Shown here one piece after another: positions 23,919-35,784 of a stretch of DNA of 64,000 bases; within the stretch, counting starts at the first letter, position 1; each line of letters opens with the position of its first letter. The stretch covers positions 14,222,544 through 14,286,543 of the forward strand of contig OX393582.1 of NCBI GenBank assembly GCA_947652605.1, in the 5' to 3' direction. The notes beneath the pieces were generated by a model. The model saw only the letters and a program-made list of their open reading frames with translations, was not told the origin of the DNA and did no database searches. The stretch is from Elmis aenea. Taxonomy: Eukaryota; Arthropoda; Insecta; Coleoptera; Elmidae. A program made the translations under genes and the position numbers.

Positions 23919-25271
23919 TAGATTGCTTCAAAGATGATTACTTAACAAAAGAATATTTAATAACGTGATCGGATAATGTTAAATATTTTTCCAAGAATAT
24001 TGTCTGTTCAAGGATTTAAAAATCTCACTGCAATAATCAATATAAATTTATAAATTGGCTTATAAAAATTATTCGAAAAGCAATTTTAAACTCTGCTAAA
24101 ATTCACACTATCAAATAAAAGTTGTTTAAAGAACCACCAAGAGCCCTACAGAATATATTTTAAACATTATTACAGCGGTTATTGACGAGAAACTGAGCAT
24201 TATAGTTAACTTGGTTCCGAATAAAACAAAAACTACGTGTCAATTATTTTTCCTAAACGCAGTTCATCTATTGTTTTTGAACTACCCCGTCGTGTATATC
24301 TCACTTTAAAGAAAATAAGTACCAAAAAAGTTTATTACGTAAGTGTGTATCGTTGCATTAACAATAAATTGGAATGCATTGAGAATATAAAACTTGGTAG
24401 TTTATATATTCATTGTATGTGTATAAACCGATTTCGTGTTACATAAATATGTATACCTGTATTAAGTCACTACAAAGCAAAATTACGCTACCAATTACAT
24501 TTAAAACGAGTTTTAATTTACATACATACATGCTTCCACCACAAAATACCTCTCAAATTGTTTCTCCATTGAACAAACGATTTGTATGATTCACCATTAG
24601 ATCATTACCTTTTTTGCAATACATGTATTTACAAATTAGTAACTAGAATCACAATCGACAAATACTTATTTAAAACAGCAACAAAGTGGATTCATGCAAA
24701 TCTGATCATCGGGGAAATTAAATTACAGGTTTATTCCTTTGTTATCCATAATAAAAGTTTTGAAAGCCTGAAAAGGGGGCGCCTACTGCTTACTCATTCA
24801 GTTTCCAAACAATAAATTACAATATACTTGAACAACCATATACGGGGTGTTTATGAGAAACTAGTTACGTAAGTTTTTTTATAGTAAATACAACTTTTTG
24901 TACTTTTTTCTATACTTCGGTTAAGTTAAACTAACAAGGTCATTACTTGCTATCTAGAGGCGAAATTTTACTTTATAGTCTTTGGTTTTCGCAAATTTTC
25001 TTCATTGGTTTTCAATTCTATTATAGTGCATATTCAACCTGACACTTTCACAGATTCGCTGTTAGCTAACGTCGCGCAAGTTGAGCTGCCTTCGCCTACT
25101 GGCGTAGAGCGCCTCAAGTACTAGAATTTTTCAGCAAAAATGGCACAACTCCAGCCATATTTAATACGCCTATCGACGCAACCGGCAATGAATCTGTCAC
25201 CATTAAGGCCCAGTTGTATAAAGCGCTTCACATCGCATGTGAATATAAACGTTGAGATTTTACATTTGAGT
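23919..25271. other. pinocchio intron, unassigned
   Basis: AT-rich. A lone TACGGGGTGTTTATGAG end near 24842 looks like a truncated CAGGG-type terminus. GC rises at 25055-25120. Nothing else supported. Confidence 0.45.
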
Positions 25272-26660
25272 TCTGGATGTTTGTTTAAATTATATGAATT
25301 ATTCCTTAGTATGAGAGGAGCCACAATCAAATTTTAAAAGTATAAAATTCCTCGTGCTTCAGATGTTATAGCAAAAAATATGAAAATGTCGAATTTCTTT
25401 TTTCTCTCATAACTTTTTTGTGTTAATCATTAGGACGTATTTATTTGTAATTTCATGAGGTACTTTTTAATGAAGAAGGTAACCATTATTTTAGTTTTTT
25501 TAACACCTACCATTTTCGAGATTTTACCCCTAATTTCTATTTTTCTTATTGGCCGCGAAGTTTACTATGGAATAGTTAAATGTGCTTTTCTCGTTTAAAT
25601 GAGATATTACTTGCTATACCTATCTATTTTTATAAATGTCACAAAATCAAGATAAATCGTATTTTACCCATCACTCATCAAGCTATCTATATAAAAAAAA
25701 AAGATTAAATGTCAAATGACAGTTACTATTCGTCTGCGGTATCATTTATTAGAATTTCATATTACTGTTGTGTAATTCGATAGTCTTTGTAGTAATTGTT
25801 ATAATGATGGCTACATTTAAAAATAGCAAAAAATTTGACATGTTGAAATGCTACATTCTTTACCATAAAAACTGTTTAGAAGCTGAGCGTAATTACAGAA
25901 ATTTGGAAATAAATTTAAAAGATAATGGTTTTTTCAAGAAACCAACCAAAAATCCAAAACAAATCAATAATTAATTAGAATGATCTATTTTACACAGTTT
26001 CTATTACAAAGAATGAGCATTTCAACATTTAAATTTTTTTAATTAGTTGTAAATGTGCTCATTATTATATGATAACAAATTTGCTACAAAGACTATCGAA
26101 TTACACAACAATACAAAAAAATCTAATAGATGATACCACACAAATAGTAACTATCATATGACATTTAATTAGTTGTTTTTTGTTTTTATTTTCATAGATA
26201 GCTTGTAAGTGATGGTTAAAATACGATTTTTCTTCATTTTGTGACTTATTTATAAAAATAGATACAGCAAGTAATATCTCATTTAAAAGAGAGAAAAAAA
26301 AGCACATTTAACTATTTTATCGCCAACTTCGCGGCCCATAAGAAAAAATGAAGCTAGGGATAATATGTCAAAAACGGTAGGCGTTAAAAAAAAATCTAAA
26401 ATAACAGTTACATTCTCCATTAAAAAGTATTAAGAAAGTACAAATAAAATTGTTCTAACAAAAAAGTTAATTAAGAAAAAAGAAATTCGACATTTTCATA
26501 TTTTTTGCTATAACATCTGAAGCACGAGGAATTTTATACTTTTAAAAATTGATTGTGGCTCCTCTCATACTAAGGAATAATTCATCTAATTTAAGCAAAC
26601 CTGTATCTCTTATAATAATCGAGATCCCCATGCTGGAAATGTAATCTGGGACACCCTGTA
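25272..26660. mobile_element. Palindromic element with a DUF4817-like relict in the loop
   Basis: Arms 25272-25795 and about 26085-26660 are reverse complements. The right end closes ...GGGACACCCTG + TA, while the outer ~70 bp of the left arm are missing. A half copy of the same family lies at 59339-59700. The loop (about 25800-26085) carries a transposase N-terminal relict. Confidence 0.8.
25804..25974 (+). pseudogene. DUF4817-like helix-turn-helix relict of a mobile element
   Basis: A short frame reads MATFKNSKKFDMLKCYILY, then an AERNYRNLE segment and NGFFKKPTKNPKQIN. The pattern (F-x-N, D-M-x2-x-Y, A-x2-Y, then a G-x-F-x-K-P segment and K-x-P-K-x-x-N) is that of the DUF4817 domain at the N-terminus of many arthropod mariner-like transposases, with an internal deletion. 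Too short to function alone. The frame is open for 68 codons from 25768, so decay may be recent or chance. Confidence 0.55.
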
Positions 26661-26866
26661 TAAAGCGAATTCTCATAGTGGTCGGATGAAGTGGTGCGCC
26701 CACAGTATACGAAACAAGAGGGTTCGCTTGCTTTTGAACATTATTGCAGTCAACTGTTTATTTTAAAATAGCCCCATATAAAATTCTATAGTCTTCGGAA
26801 TGTATTGCAAAACTTTGCAAAGAAAATAATTACACAGTTATATGGTCTGAATATGCAACTGCTTAC

Positions 26867-26924
26867 CCATGACTGGAATGCAGTTCCGCAGGGTGGACGC
26901 TGACTAGAGACATATTGGCTGTCA
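26867..26924 (-). CDS. pino: pinocchio homologue, first coding exon
   Basis: Coding is 26867-26913 (15 codons plus GG). 26914-26924 is 5' UTR, or coding in another isoform. Donor GGGTAAGC starts at 26866. A strong acceptor, TTTTTTTCTTTTCAG, lies just above 26924, so the transcript has an upstream exon. The first residues are MSLVSVHPAELHSSHG. Two leftover bases plus C of exon 2 give glycine and keep the frame. The intron to exon 2 is about 10.4 kb as assembled, including the gap and the nested transposons. Confidence 0.85.
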
Positions 26925-27449
26925 CTGAAAAGAAAAAAACACCGTCAGTTACAAACCTCGATATTTATTACGGCATAAAAATATTATAAAATAATTTCAC
27001 ACTCTAATTACTCTCATATTTTATTATTGCACTTAAAATAAATTGACAATAACCTGAGTCGCGTAGGCAGCAAACCGTGAGGTCGCCAGTAATTTCAACT
27101 CCCTAAAAGAATCAGGCTCTAGCGCTAAAAAAAATATGATACTCATATTGAAGTTACTATAATTTTCCATTCGTTAACTTTTAAATCGACACGATCATTT
27201 ACAGCCTTGTTTAAATAATATCGTGAATTCTGTGTTGCAAAAAGCTATCACCGCGATTGATACAAATACTACCAGCAACCTTCAAGCCCTAAAAAAGGTA
27301 ACAATACGAACAACAGACCGTAAAGTTACGTAATATTCTAAAAGCGCAGTAATTTACAATAAAACATTCGGTACCATGCATCTTTTTGTTAGAGAAAGGG
27401 CGATTTCTAAAAAAAACCACAGTAACAATTTTATTCTGATGGTCAGAGA
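26925..27449. other. Upstream intron of pinocchio, unassigned
   Basis: Follows the acceptor of the first coding exon. Contains unremarkable sequence with a few GC-richer words (27055-27125). No exon recognised. Confidence 0.4.
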
Positions 27450-27521
27450 CAGTGGCGCACCCAGGGAGGAGTAGGCCCCTCTCCCCAAAAGCAAAAAAGT
27501 AGTTCTCGGGTCGTCCAGGAG

Positions 27522-28309
27522 CAGGCCTGAGCAACCTGCGGCCTCTCTGACATTTTTATGCAGCCCGCGGCCCATTAGTAGTTGTATATTACAAGCATTG
27601 TTGTTTTTAAAGAGTATAACATCATTACATGTCAAAAAGTGTTAAAAAAATATGAGAAACTAACAGGTGATTTAAGAAGAGAAAGAATAATGGAAATGAC
27701 ACAGAACTTGGCGGGACAACAAAACTTATTCAAAAATGCGTCAATTTACAAAAGCCCCCACAACAGTAGCAAGTTGTTAAATTTTTAATATTTCAGCTAA
27801 ACATCTAAAACCATTCTCTGATTGTAGTTTAATAAAAGAATGTATTAAAATGGCTGTGAGCTTTATTTGCTCTGAAAAAAACTTTTTTCTAATAGTATTT
27901 TATTTATATTTCCTGTGGCAAGATAAATTGATGAAATGGCAGAAAAAGTAACTCTTAAATATACTGCTAATAACTTTTGATCTTATTCTCCTTGTCTTGA
28001 TGAATCAACGGGGATGTATCTAATACTGCTCAACTTTTCGTGGAGTAATTATAAAGTTAAATGTTACTGAAGTGAAGAATTATTAGACTTGGTAAGTATG
28101 AAAGAAACTACAACAGCTGAGAATCTCTATTTTGTATTGGAAACTGATTTAGAAATAGAAAATGAGGAAATCGCTTCGAATTAACTACGCTTTTGATTAA
28201 GTAATTTAAAACACACTTAAAAGAATCTCCATATCCACTAGAAAGTAGTGGATTACGATTTCGTCAAATTTGCAATTGGCTCTTTGGCCTAAAAGATTGT
28301 ACGGGCCTG
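27522..28309. mobile_element. Inner hAT element with decayed transposase
   Basis: Left end CAGGCCTGAGCAACCTGCGG and right end, reversed, CAGGCCCGTACAATCTTTTA: both begin CAGGCC and both reach GGCC within 25 bp. No matching 8-bp duplication is visible, so boundaries rest on the termini and the transposase relict inside. Confidence 0.6.
27582..28190 (+). pseudogene. hAT transposase relict (GTF2IRD2/ZBED-like type)
   Basis: Recognisable blocks in order: YEKLTGDLRRERIMEMTQNL followed by AGQQNLFKNAS; AKHLKPFSDCSLIKECIKMA with ICSEKN; a NTAQLF piece; and EELLDLVSMKETTTAENLY. These match the consecutive conserved segments of hAT transposases that have an N-terminal zinc finger (YxKLxGxLR, QQNLF, LKPFSDGEFIKEC, then the RGVD / EELLxLxSMKxTT region around the catalytic core). 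Frameshifts and stops separate the blocks, the zinc finger is gone and the C-terminal dimerisation domain is absent. Confidence 0.75.
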
Positions 28310-28407
28310 CCCGATCATTATATTATTTATCGAATTTGCAATAAAATATTTTATACGTTCAACCAGGCCCCCCAAGATTAAATCTTGATTGCGCCACTGT
28401 TCAGAGA

Positions 28408-29330
28408 AAATACAGAATTATCAAGCGATAACAATATGAAGCGAAATAGAAAATTTTCAGTTGCTTGGAAACATCTGAAAAACGTCATTGAAAGTAGACA
28501 GAAGTTACAGTATTAAATTACAATGCATTAACTGTTTCGATTTATTTTTATGAAAGAGATGGGCGTTGAAATTTAATCATTTTATGGGGCACACATGTTT
28601 TTTTGTCAGAGTACATAAAAAATGTCAAATATAGTTCTATCACTATTTCGTTTGAAACTCTTATGTAGTTGGCTTGATAAAACAATAATGCTATTAATTA
28701 ATGGAAGTGCACATACTACACATTTAATCGACAGTTTATCTTTTAGAATAGTTGGGTGTTGACCACCCATAAATTGAAAATTTACAAAAGAAATGAAATG
28801 AAAATATCACAAATTATTCAAAACAACCGAAATATTTTGCGTTACTAATAGGTTTTTTTTAATGACTATAATTTTAAAATTGTTTTGACAATTTTTCGGA
28901 GAATCCCCGTCATAACATCCGTGTTTATTTTTTGAACCGGAACAAACGCTTTAAAAATAAACAATTTCTGATGCGTTCAATGTTACAAATAGCCAAATCT
29001 AACCTCCATTATTTGTAGAATTTAATTAAAAAAATTTAAGAGTAGCTAACAAATCCACAAAAATACATTTTTATAACTAAATGCCCACTTTAAAAAACAA
29101 TTGCACATACAGTACAAAAAAACAACAACACTTCGCCGTAGCGTAGTTATATTTTATTGGAACGATAATAAACACACTGAAATCTAATGATATCGTGGTT
29201 ACGTCATTAAAAAAAGCACATAATAATTTCAGTCGAAGTTATGATCTCAAATATACGCGTTTAATTGCACTAACATGTGTCAAGTTGCTTAATTTTTCTT
29301 TAAAATACCGAACAATTGACAGATTGTGTA
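28408..29330. other. Unassigned noncoding stretch
   Basis: AT-rich, no supported feature. Confidence 0.45.
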
Positions 29331-30363
29331 CAGGGTGGTCCAAACTCGATGGGATTGCATGGGTATCTCGCTTAATATTCTAGATAAAGAAACGCTTAAA
29401 TTACCAAAAATGTGCAGTTTTTTGACACAGAACCGTTTACAAAAATATTCTATCATTTCCGGTTTTCGAGTCATTAAATAAAAAGTGTTTTTTTGTCATA
29501 TTAATAATGTGTCATATCTCCGTTATTGTTGTAAATATCGAAAATTTTTATGAACATTATTTTTAGATATTTTTATGTTTAATTTGATTATACTAAAAAA
29601 ACAATTTTTTTACGCTCGCCTTTATAAAGTTATGACACAAACTTAACTTTTTTTAAATGGGAGCGATAGTTGGCTATGACCTATTTAAATTCCTTATTTA
29701 TTTCTCACTCTAAATATATAAGGGTTGATGTATTTTTTTTTCAATAATACGCAAGTTACGAAGGTTTTTTAGTTTTTTTTTTCTAAGAAAATCATAGTAG
29801 GCTGTGAAAACAAAAAAAAAACAAGGTGTAAAACCTTATAAAACTCATGTGGTATAAGTTACCAAGGCTTTTAAATTTGTTGTTGAGATAAACATCAAAA
29901 ATTTTTGAACTTAAGATAAACAGCAAAATACTACATTACTGCTGATTCCGACTATGCTGTTGTTCAAATATTTACAATGTTTATCTCAACTGCAAATTAA
30001 AAAACCCTGGTTACTTGTACCACATGAGTTTTATAAGGTTTTACACCGTGTTTGTTTTTTTGTTTTCACAACATACTATGATTTTCTTTAAAAAAAAAAA
30101 ACTAAAAAACCTTCTAGCTTGCGTATTATTAAAAATAAATACATCAACCCTTATATATTTGGAATGAGAAAAAATAAGGAATTGAAATAGGTCACAGCCA
30201 ACTATAGCTTCCATTTAAAAAAAGGTAAGTTTGTGTTATAACTTTTAAAAGATGAGTGTAAAAAAGTTTTTAGTATTATCGAATTTTAAGTATAATTAAA
30301 TAAAATATAAAAATATGTAAAAATAATCTTCATAAACATTTTCGATATGTACAACAATTTTTT
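29331..30363. mobile_element. CAGGGTGGTCCAAA-type palindromic element, right end lost
   Basis: Left end TA-CAGGGTGGTCCAAACTCG. The arms fold around a centre near 29930. The right arm mirrors the left until about 30363 and then stops, so the outer ~200 bp of the right arm are missing. Complete sister copy at 41224-42423 and a half copy at 51350-51769. Confidence 0.85.
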
Positions 30364-31747
30364 TAAAAATAAAGTTTGTATTTATTAAATTGTTTATATT
30401 TTAAGAAAACCATATTATAACACCTATACCTATCCAAAATGATATTTGTTTATTGACAGTTACTGTTTTAGTCGTTATTACTGATGTACGAAAATAAAAT
30501 AAAAGAGATTATATCGGATTTTTGGGAATGACCTAGAAATACGATTTCACGTTCCCGTTTCCCGAAGGTTACAAAATGTCGTGGATTAAAAAACCCAAGT
30601 TTCAACCAATCTACTGTCGGAATAATCGTGAAGGGCAGTATGATTCTCTTTCTCAGGCTAGAACTTTCGACCTTTAAATTTCTTTAACCAAAAGTCGCAC
30701 ACCGTCAAGTCAGATGAACACGGAGATTTTTTTTTTTGTCAAAAGGCCCCGGAGCTCATCGAGTTGATGCAACACAAAACGCAAGTGATCTTGGAAGATT
30801 TTTCTAATGGCTGAGATTCAATCTTAAGTTGATGTTCTATTGCCTCATAGGTGGCTTATTTGTAATCTTAAATTATCATTTTAACAGGAGCAATGTTTTC
30901 TCCCTGACAGCCGTAGAAGGACATCCTGTCCTTTTATAATACTTAAGGAAGCCTTTCGCGTTTAAATTATTTATACCAGCGATTAAATGTAGCCAAGGAG
31001 GGCATTTTTTTACTTAAAGTTGAATCTAAACTTTTCTTGCGCTTATATCCTCTTGCTAAAATCGTAATAAATTATTTTTCAAAAATCCTATTGGGTTTCT
31101 CAATGCTTTAATACTTCCAACGTTTTACGAAATTAATTAACCACGTCCTAACCAACTTGGTTTTAATAAGTAGCGGATTTAATTTAGTTCTTTTTTACTC
31201 TCAATATACATATTTCGCTTGGCCCTCGTATACGCGTATTAATAATGTATTAAGATATTCAAAAACACAAAGAAGTAGCCAAATAGGAACCCACAACTTA
31301 ATTCATTAATCTAAATGGAAACGGGAAATTTTACTATAAATGAGTTAGTCACGTTTATAAAAATAACACATTGTGAAAACACAGTCGTGATCTGTTAAAC
31401 ACGAATCTGTTATTTTTGAACAAAATGTAAATGCGTGGTTATAAAAAATTCCCCAGGTTCTGAATATACTTTTAGTTCAATGATCAGCATTGTAACTATT
31501 CTCAAGGTTGTAACACAACTCCCGATGTACAACAACAAACCTGACCAGCACAACTACGTTTCAAGTAAATAAAACGAAGTCTTTTTCTTTTTTGCAGTAA
31601 TCAAACGTTCTCAAAATATTTCCTTTCTGTTATTCAAACAGTTTGCTTTAGATTATTTCTTGCAATATAAAAAAATAAAACACGCATTTATGGTAAACTA
31701 TATTCAAACAAACAGGCACATGCAATTCACGGTTATGTCATTTTAAT
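30364..31747. other. Unassigned stretch with a mariner-like relict
   Basis: Mostly unrecognised sequence. A minus-strand transposase scrap lies at 30661-30723 (next entry). A polypyrimidine-CAG word near 31590 could be a plus-strand acceptor but has no exon behind it. Confidence 0.4.
30661..30723 (-). pseudogene. Mariner-like transposase relict, third-Asp region
   Basis: The minus strand reads PCSSDLTVCDFWLKKFKGRK. In mariner/Tc1 transposases the third catalytic aspartate lies in SPDLxxxDFxLxxxLKGR, which this matches in spacing. Flanking frames are interrupted and no longer alignment is recognisable. Confidence 0.5.
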
Positions 31748-32158
31748 TAGTTATTTACGTAACAAGACCGGAAAGTGGTACTTTTGGCACTTTTGGAACG
31801 AGCCGTAAGCGAGTCCTGAATGCATACGAGTCCAGTAAAGACACTTTACGGGTATGTTATGTACAATATTTTTCTGCGTCCGCCGCTGACACCAAAATCA
31901 CTATGACCATCCATAATGACACAATAACTTAACAAACAACAGGTAAAAACTCGCTTAGTGGTATAATGACGCTTGTTTGACAGCGCAAATCAACAAAACA
32001 ACTCATCACCATGGCAACCAGCTACTTTCCGGCCTAGGCCGGTAAAGACAACTCATTACCATGGCAACCAGTTACTTTATGGCCTAGGCCAGTAAAGATG
32101 TATTTTTCAGCCTAAAAATTGATCGGAACAACTAATTTTCTGGACGGACGCAGAAAAA
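31748..32158. mobile_element. TTATTTACGTAACAAGACCGG / TTTTCTGCGTCC repeat element
   Basis: Begins TAGTTATTTACGTAACAAG. An inner unit, 31868-32158, is bounded by TTTTTCTGCGTCCG and its complement CGGACGCAGAAAAA. It contains two tandem ~46-bp repeats with palindromic cores (CCGGCCTAGGCCGG in the first). Relatives at 46853-47321 and 47322-47508. No coding capacity; superfamily unknown. Confidence 0.7.
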
Positions 32159-33073
32159 GATGATTAAACGAATCGTTATTAGATGGATTCTGCAAATTTT
32201 CAACGTGCTAATCTAGGGAACACACGGATTTGGTTATTCCCCACAAAAGTTTATGCATATGAAACACACAAGTTGCAAAATGTGTAAAAATTAAGTCTGA
32301 TATTTACAGCTCCTGTAATGAACCTCTTATTGCATTTTTTCAAGCTAATTGTGATCTTAATTAACCGTCAATGTTCTTATCCACCGGTCCACCGCATAAA
32401 CTGGTGGATTAATTAAAATGTAAACTATCCTTAATAAAGTTAAGAGTTTTCCACGAAACACGTTGTCTTACGTTACTCCAGGACTTTCGCAACACCTAAA
32501 ACCTACAACTAGGTACATCGGTCGTTTACCCTGGAACCTGATGTGAGTAATCGACCAGACGGCGCCCGTCGCGACGCTGCAAGGGAGTGGCGGGGTTGGA
32601 TTGACAGATGTGTACAAGGGGAATTTGAACTACATTCAACCCATATCTTCACGCAATTTAAAGTCACTTGGGCCATGAAACGATCCAATTTAACGTTACC
32701 TATCCGCATATTAAACTTTAATGCTCATTAGACTTAATTGTTTAAACCGTATCATTATTAAAATTAAACCACTAGACATTACCATACGTTTCATGGGTTC
32801 AATTAACGCTTTAATTGTTTAAACGTGCGTAGAACTTATCCAGTTTAATTAAGAAAAGAAGCTTTTTAAAATAAGTCGGAGAGAGTGGATGGAATTAAAT
32901 CTATAGGCAAGTTATTAAAGTTTTACATCCAAGTGTTCATTAAAAACGACAAAGATCAAGTCATCACCGAATTTTGAGAAGCAATAATGATGTGTACATC
33001 AACAAGTCAATATTTTTGAGTGACTTTAATTCAAATATATAACAATTGACTTACAAATCATATGCAATTGTTA
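32159..33073. other. Repeat-free island, GC-richer than surroundings
   Basis: 32480-32720 is clearly richer in G+C (GACGGCGCCCGTCGCGACG) and the flanks carry many TAATTA and TTTAATTGTTTAAA words. Opposed short frames overlap here but look like consequences of the base composition. A regulatory element is possible but not shown. Confidence 0.35.
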
Positions 33074-33310
33074 TACAGGGTGTCCTAAATTCGAGTAAAT
33101 GCATAGGGATCTCGCTTATCGTAAGAGCTACGAGGTCGGTTAAATTAGGACAAAGTTGCGAATTTAGATGCTTATCAACAAAAAGCTGCAAAGAAAATTT
33201 TCATAGCTGTCTTAATTCAAAAGTTATTCAAGAAAACCTGAAAAAATTAATTTTAGTTTTTTGCCCTATTTCCAACATTTTTTAAGATATCGACAATCTG
33301 GAAGCACTTC
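33074..33310. repeat. Arm of a CAGGGTGTCCTAAATTCGAG-type element (left)
   Basis: Starts TA-CAGGGTGTCCTAAATTCGAG. About 235 bp are the reverse complement of 38590-38767 joined to 40476-40522. It may be the left arm of one very long element or the end of a separate copy. Confidence 0.65.
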
Positions 33311-34495
33311 TTCAGTTTTTCTTGAATAACTTTTGAAAATGAATTACACCCGTCAATTCTACCCAATATGAAAATAAACAAACCATGGTAACCACCAAAA
33401 TGACTCGTTTTATATTGGAATATTTGATGGTTCATGTTTACTTATTATGTTTTTTACTTAAAAACGGCAGGTTTTACGAGAAAAACTAAGGAATAAAAAA
33501 AGTTTCTCAATAAATCAAGCTTTCAAGAAGAAAAAATATTAGTTGCAAACTTTAACCCACCGAAAAGATCTAACAAAAAAAACAACAGGGGTCGCACTTT
33601 TCAGCCGCCTGTGTAGGTGTGAGATGATAAAAAATATTACTATGGGAAACCTTCTAAGAGGTACAAAACATCTATCAAATAGCATTCTCCTACTTATATT
33701 CAAATTTGAGAAATAAATTAAAAACCTAATTTTATCCCTTTAGGGGGATGTAACTCCGAAAGGAGACGTCTAAGAAAAAAATTGTATATAAAAAACCCCA
33801 CTTAATTTTCGATAAGAAGTCACCTCCCGAATGTTTTCACATTTTTTACGAAACACCCTGTATACCGGGTGTCACACGTTCATGGTACACCCCCTTTTTT
33901 TTCTTTAGTTTTGATTTTAAATAAATGAGATTTTAGACATATGACATGTGCAAAAAACCGGGCTTTTTGAGCCGTTGCACATATTTGTTTCACTTCCGGT
34001 TTCGCCGGAAATGACCCCAACTTTGTTATTTTAAATGAAACACCCTGTATATTTTTACATTTTTGAGAAGAGGAAGTGATTTTTGATACAACTGCACTAT
34101 TTTCTTTAATTTTTATAACCTAAAAATTTTTTTAAAACAAAATTTAGTTTTTTATTAAGGGTGACGTGACCTGCACAAATTGATTTTTATTATGTCAACA
34201 ATTGTCCAAAAACCGTTTTTGTAAATTTTAAATGACATTTAGGTTACTTTAATCGGCTTTGAAGGTTGAGGAATCGGTTTTTTGACAAAAAGTCAATTTT
34301 TTTAAATGGAACCATGCTGGTACTGGCGGTTATTTAAATGGATCATCTTCTAACGAATCCATCGATACCAATAACTTGTATTTTTATTAAAAATCTACTT
34401 CAAAAATTTCAACCTATATCCGTCGAAATCTGGAATTAGAAATTTTTCGCGATCACAATATTTTCTTCATACTACGCATGGCGCAAGTAAAAACG
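33311..34495. repeat. Cluster of CAGGG-type element fragments
   Basis: ACACCCTGTATACCGGGTGT at 33851-33880 shows one element end abutting another start. A further ACACCCTGTATA end lies near 34040. The inverted copy of the 10211 repeat is at 34453-34491. Boundaries of the individual copies cannot be fixed. Confidence 0.45.
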
Positions 34496-35776
34496 AACCG
34501 TTTTTCATTAAAATTTAATAAATCTTGCAAGTCGTGGATGTTCTACTGTTACACTTCTAGTAACAATAAAATTCTCAGAAGAAACCCCTCGAAAGATATT
34601 TTCAATCACTGTCTAAACAACCTCGCTACTATATAAGGATTCTTAAAATGTTTCTTTGGCTCTTTCTGGTAAACAATGCGGTAATCAACATGACGCAAGT
34701 CCTATAATAAACTCATCGACAAACGCATTTATTAAACTCAAAAAAACGCAGCATTATCCTCGCTTTACACAATTTTTAACCATCATCGCATTTTAAAATT
34801 GAAGTCTGGCTAAAAAAGTTTCGATCATGTAACAGCTTTCTTCAGGGACTTTTAACAGTCGAATGTCAATAGCATAGCTTTCAAGATTTTTAATTAAAGT
34901 ATTACTGCTTAACGTACCTTCCGAAACTAACTTACACAGTTAAATACGTTTTAATTACAATCCAGTCTTACTTACCAAAGATATTGGATCGGTTCACTGC
35001 CGTGCTGCCGAAGTTAAACTGGCAGTGTACAATAGAAAACTAAATATCAAACCCCTCAAGTTGTTTTTACAAAGCGTTTCACAGAAATATTTTTTATATA
35101 GCGCAGTAGGCGTAAAAACAAGATTAACAGTGTTTGTGAAACTATATTTTATAGCTCATATTAACGTCATCAAACAAAATATTTCCATTTAAACAGTGTT
35201 TTTGTTATCAAGAGACTAGGTCTTTAAACATAAAAGGAAGCAGCACGACTTGTATTTCAAGATAGATGTTAATTATATATGATTTTCAAAGAAGAAAATA
35301 ATAAATGTGGATAAAGTGCAAGATTACAACACTTATAACTGCAACCTGATTAAAACGTCAACATCATATTAACTTTCTGTTTGATACAAGCAAAGGCAGT
35401 GTAACGAATACCTAGAACTGGCTGCTATAAATTAAACTATTGTGGCACAGTAACAACTTCAAATAAGTGTACTTTATTATCTCTGTACACGAAAAATATC
35501 ATTTTTTAAATATCGAGTAACGTTGAAAAAGTAGACACGAAGTTGTACAGGTGTTCTACATTGTATAGCCAATTAAAACTAACACGCTTCAACAATAGCA
35601 TTTTTCCATCAATAAAATTCAAGGTCTAACCCTATACGGCAGACCGTATTAAAACGATTTTATTATTATTTAAAAAAAGTCTCATTATTATATTGTACAT
35701 ACGCAAGATCTCCAGTCACTTTGTAGAAGCATAGTAGGAGCATATTCTGAAAGATTCTCTACAACTGCCCTAATGA
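34496..35776. other. Unassigned noncoding stretch
   Basis: AT-rich, no repeats or coding signal recognised. Confidence 0.45.
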
Positions 35777-35784
35777 CTTGCAAG

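Larger units (their letters stand above)
27450..28399. mobile_element. hAT-type element (CAGTGGCGCACCC ends)
   Basis: Ends CAGTGGCGCACCCAGG and, reversed, CAGTGGCGCAATCAAG. Flanks are GTCAGAGA (27442-27449) and TTCAGAGA (28400-28407), 7 of 8 identical. Same end type as the MITE at 260-520. It contains a second hAT-like pair of termini (27522-28309). Confidence 0.75.

Noticed and set aside
32509..32731. Opposed 62- and 66-codon frames
   Set aside because: Overlapping frames on both strands in a GC-richer island; neither has a recognisable motif or splice context.
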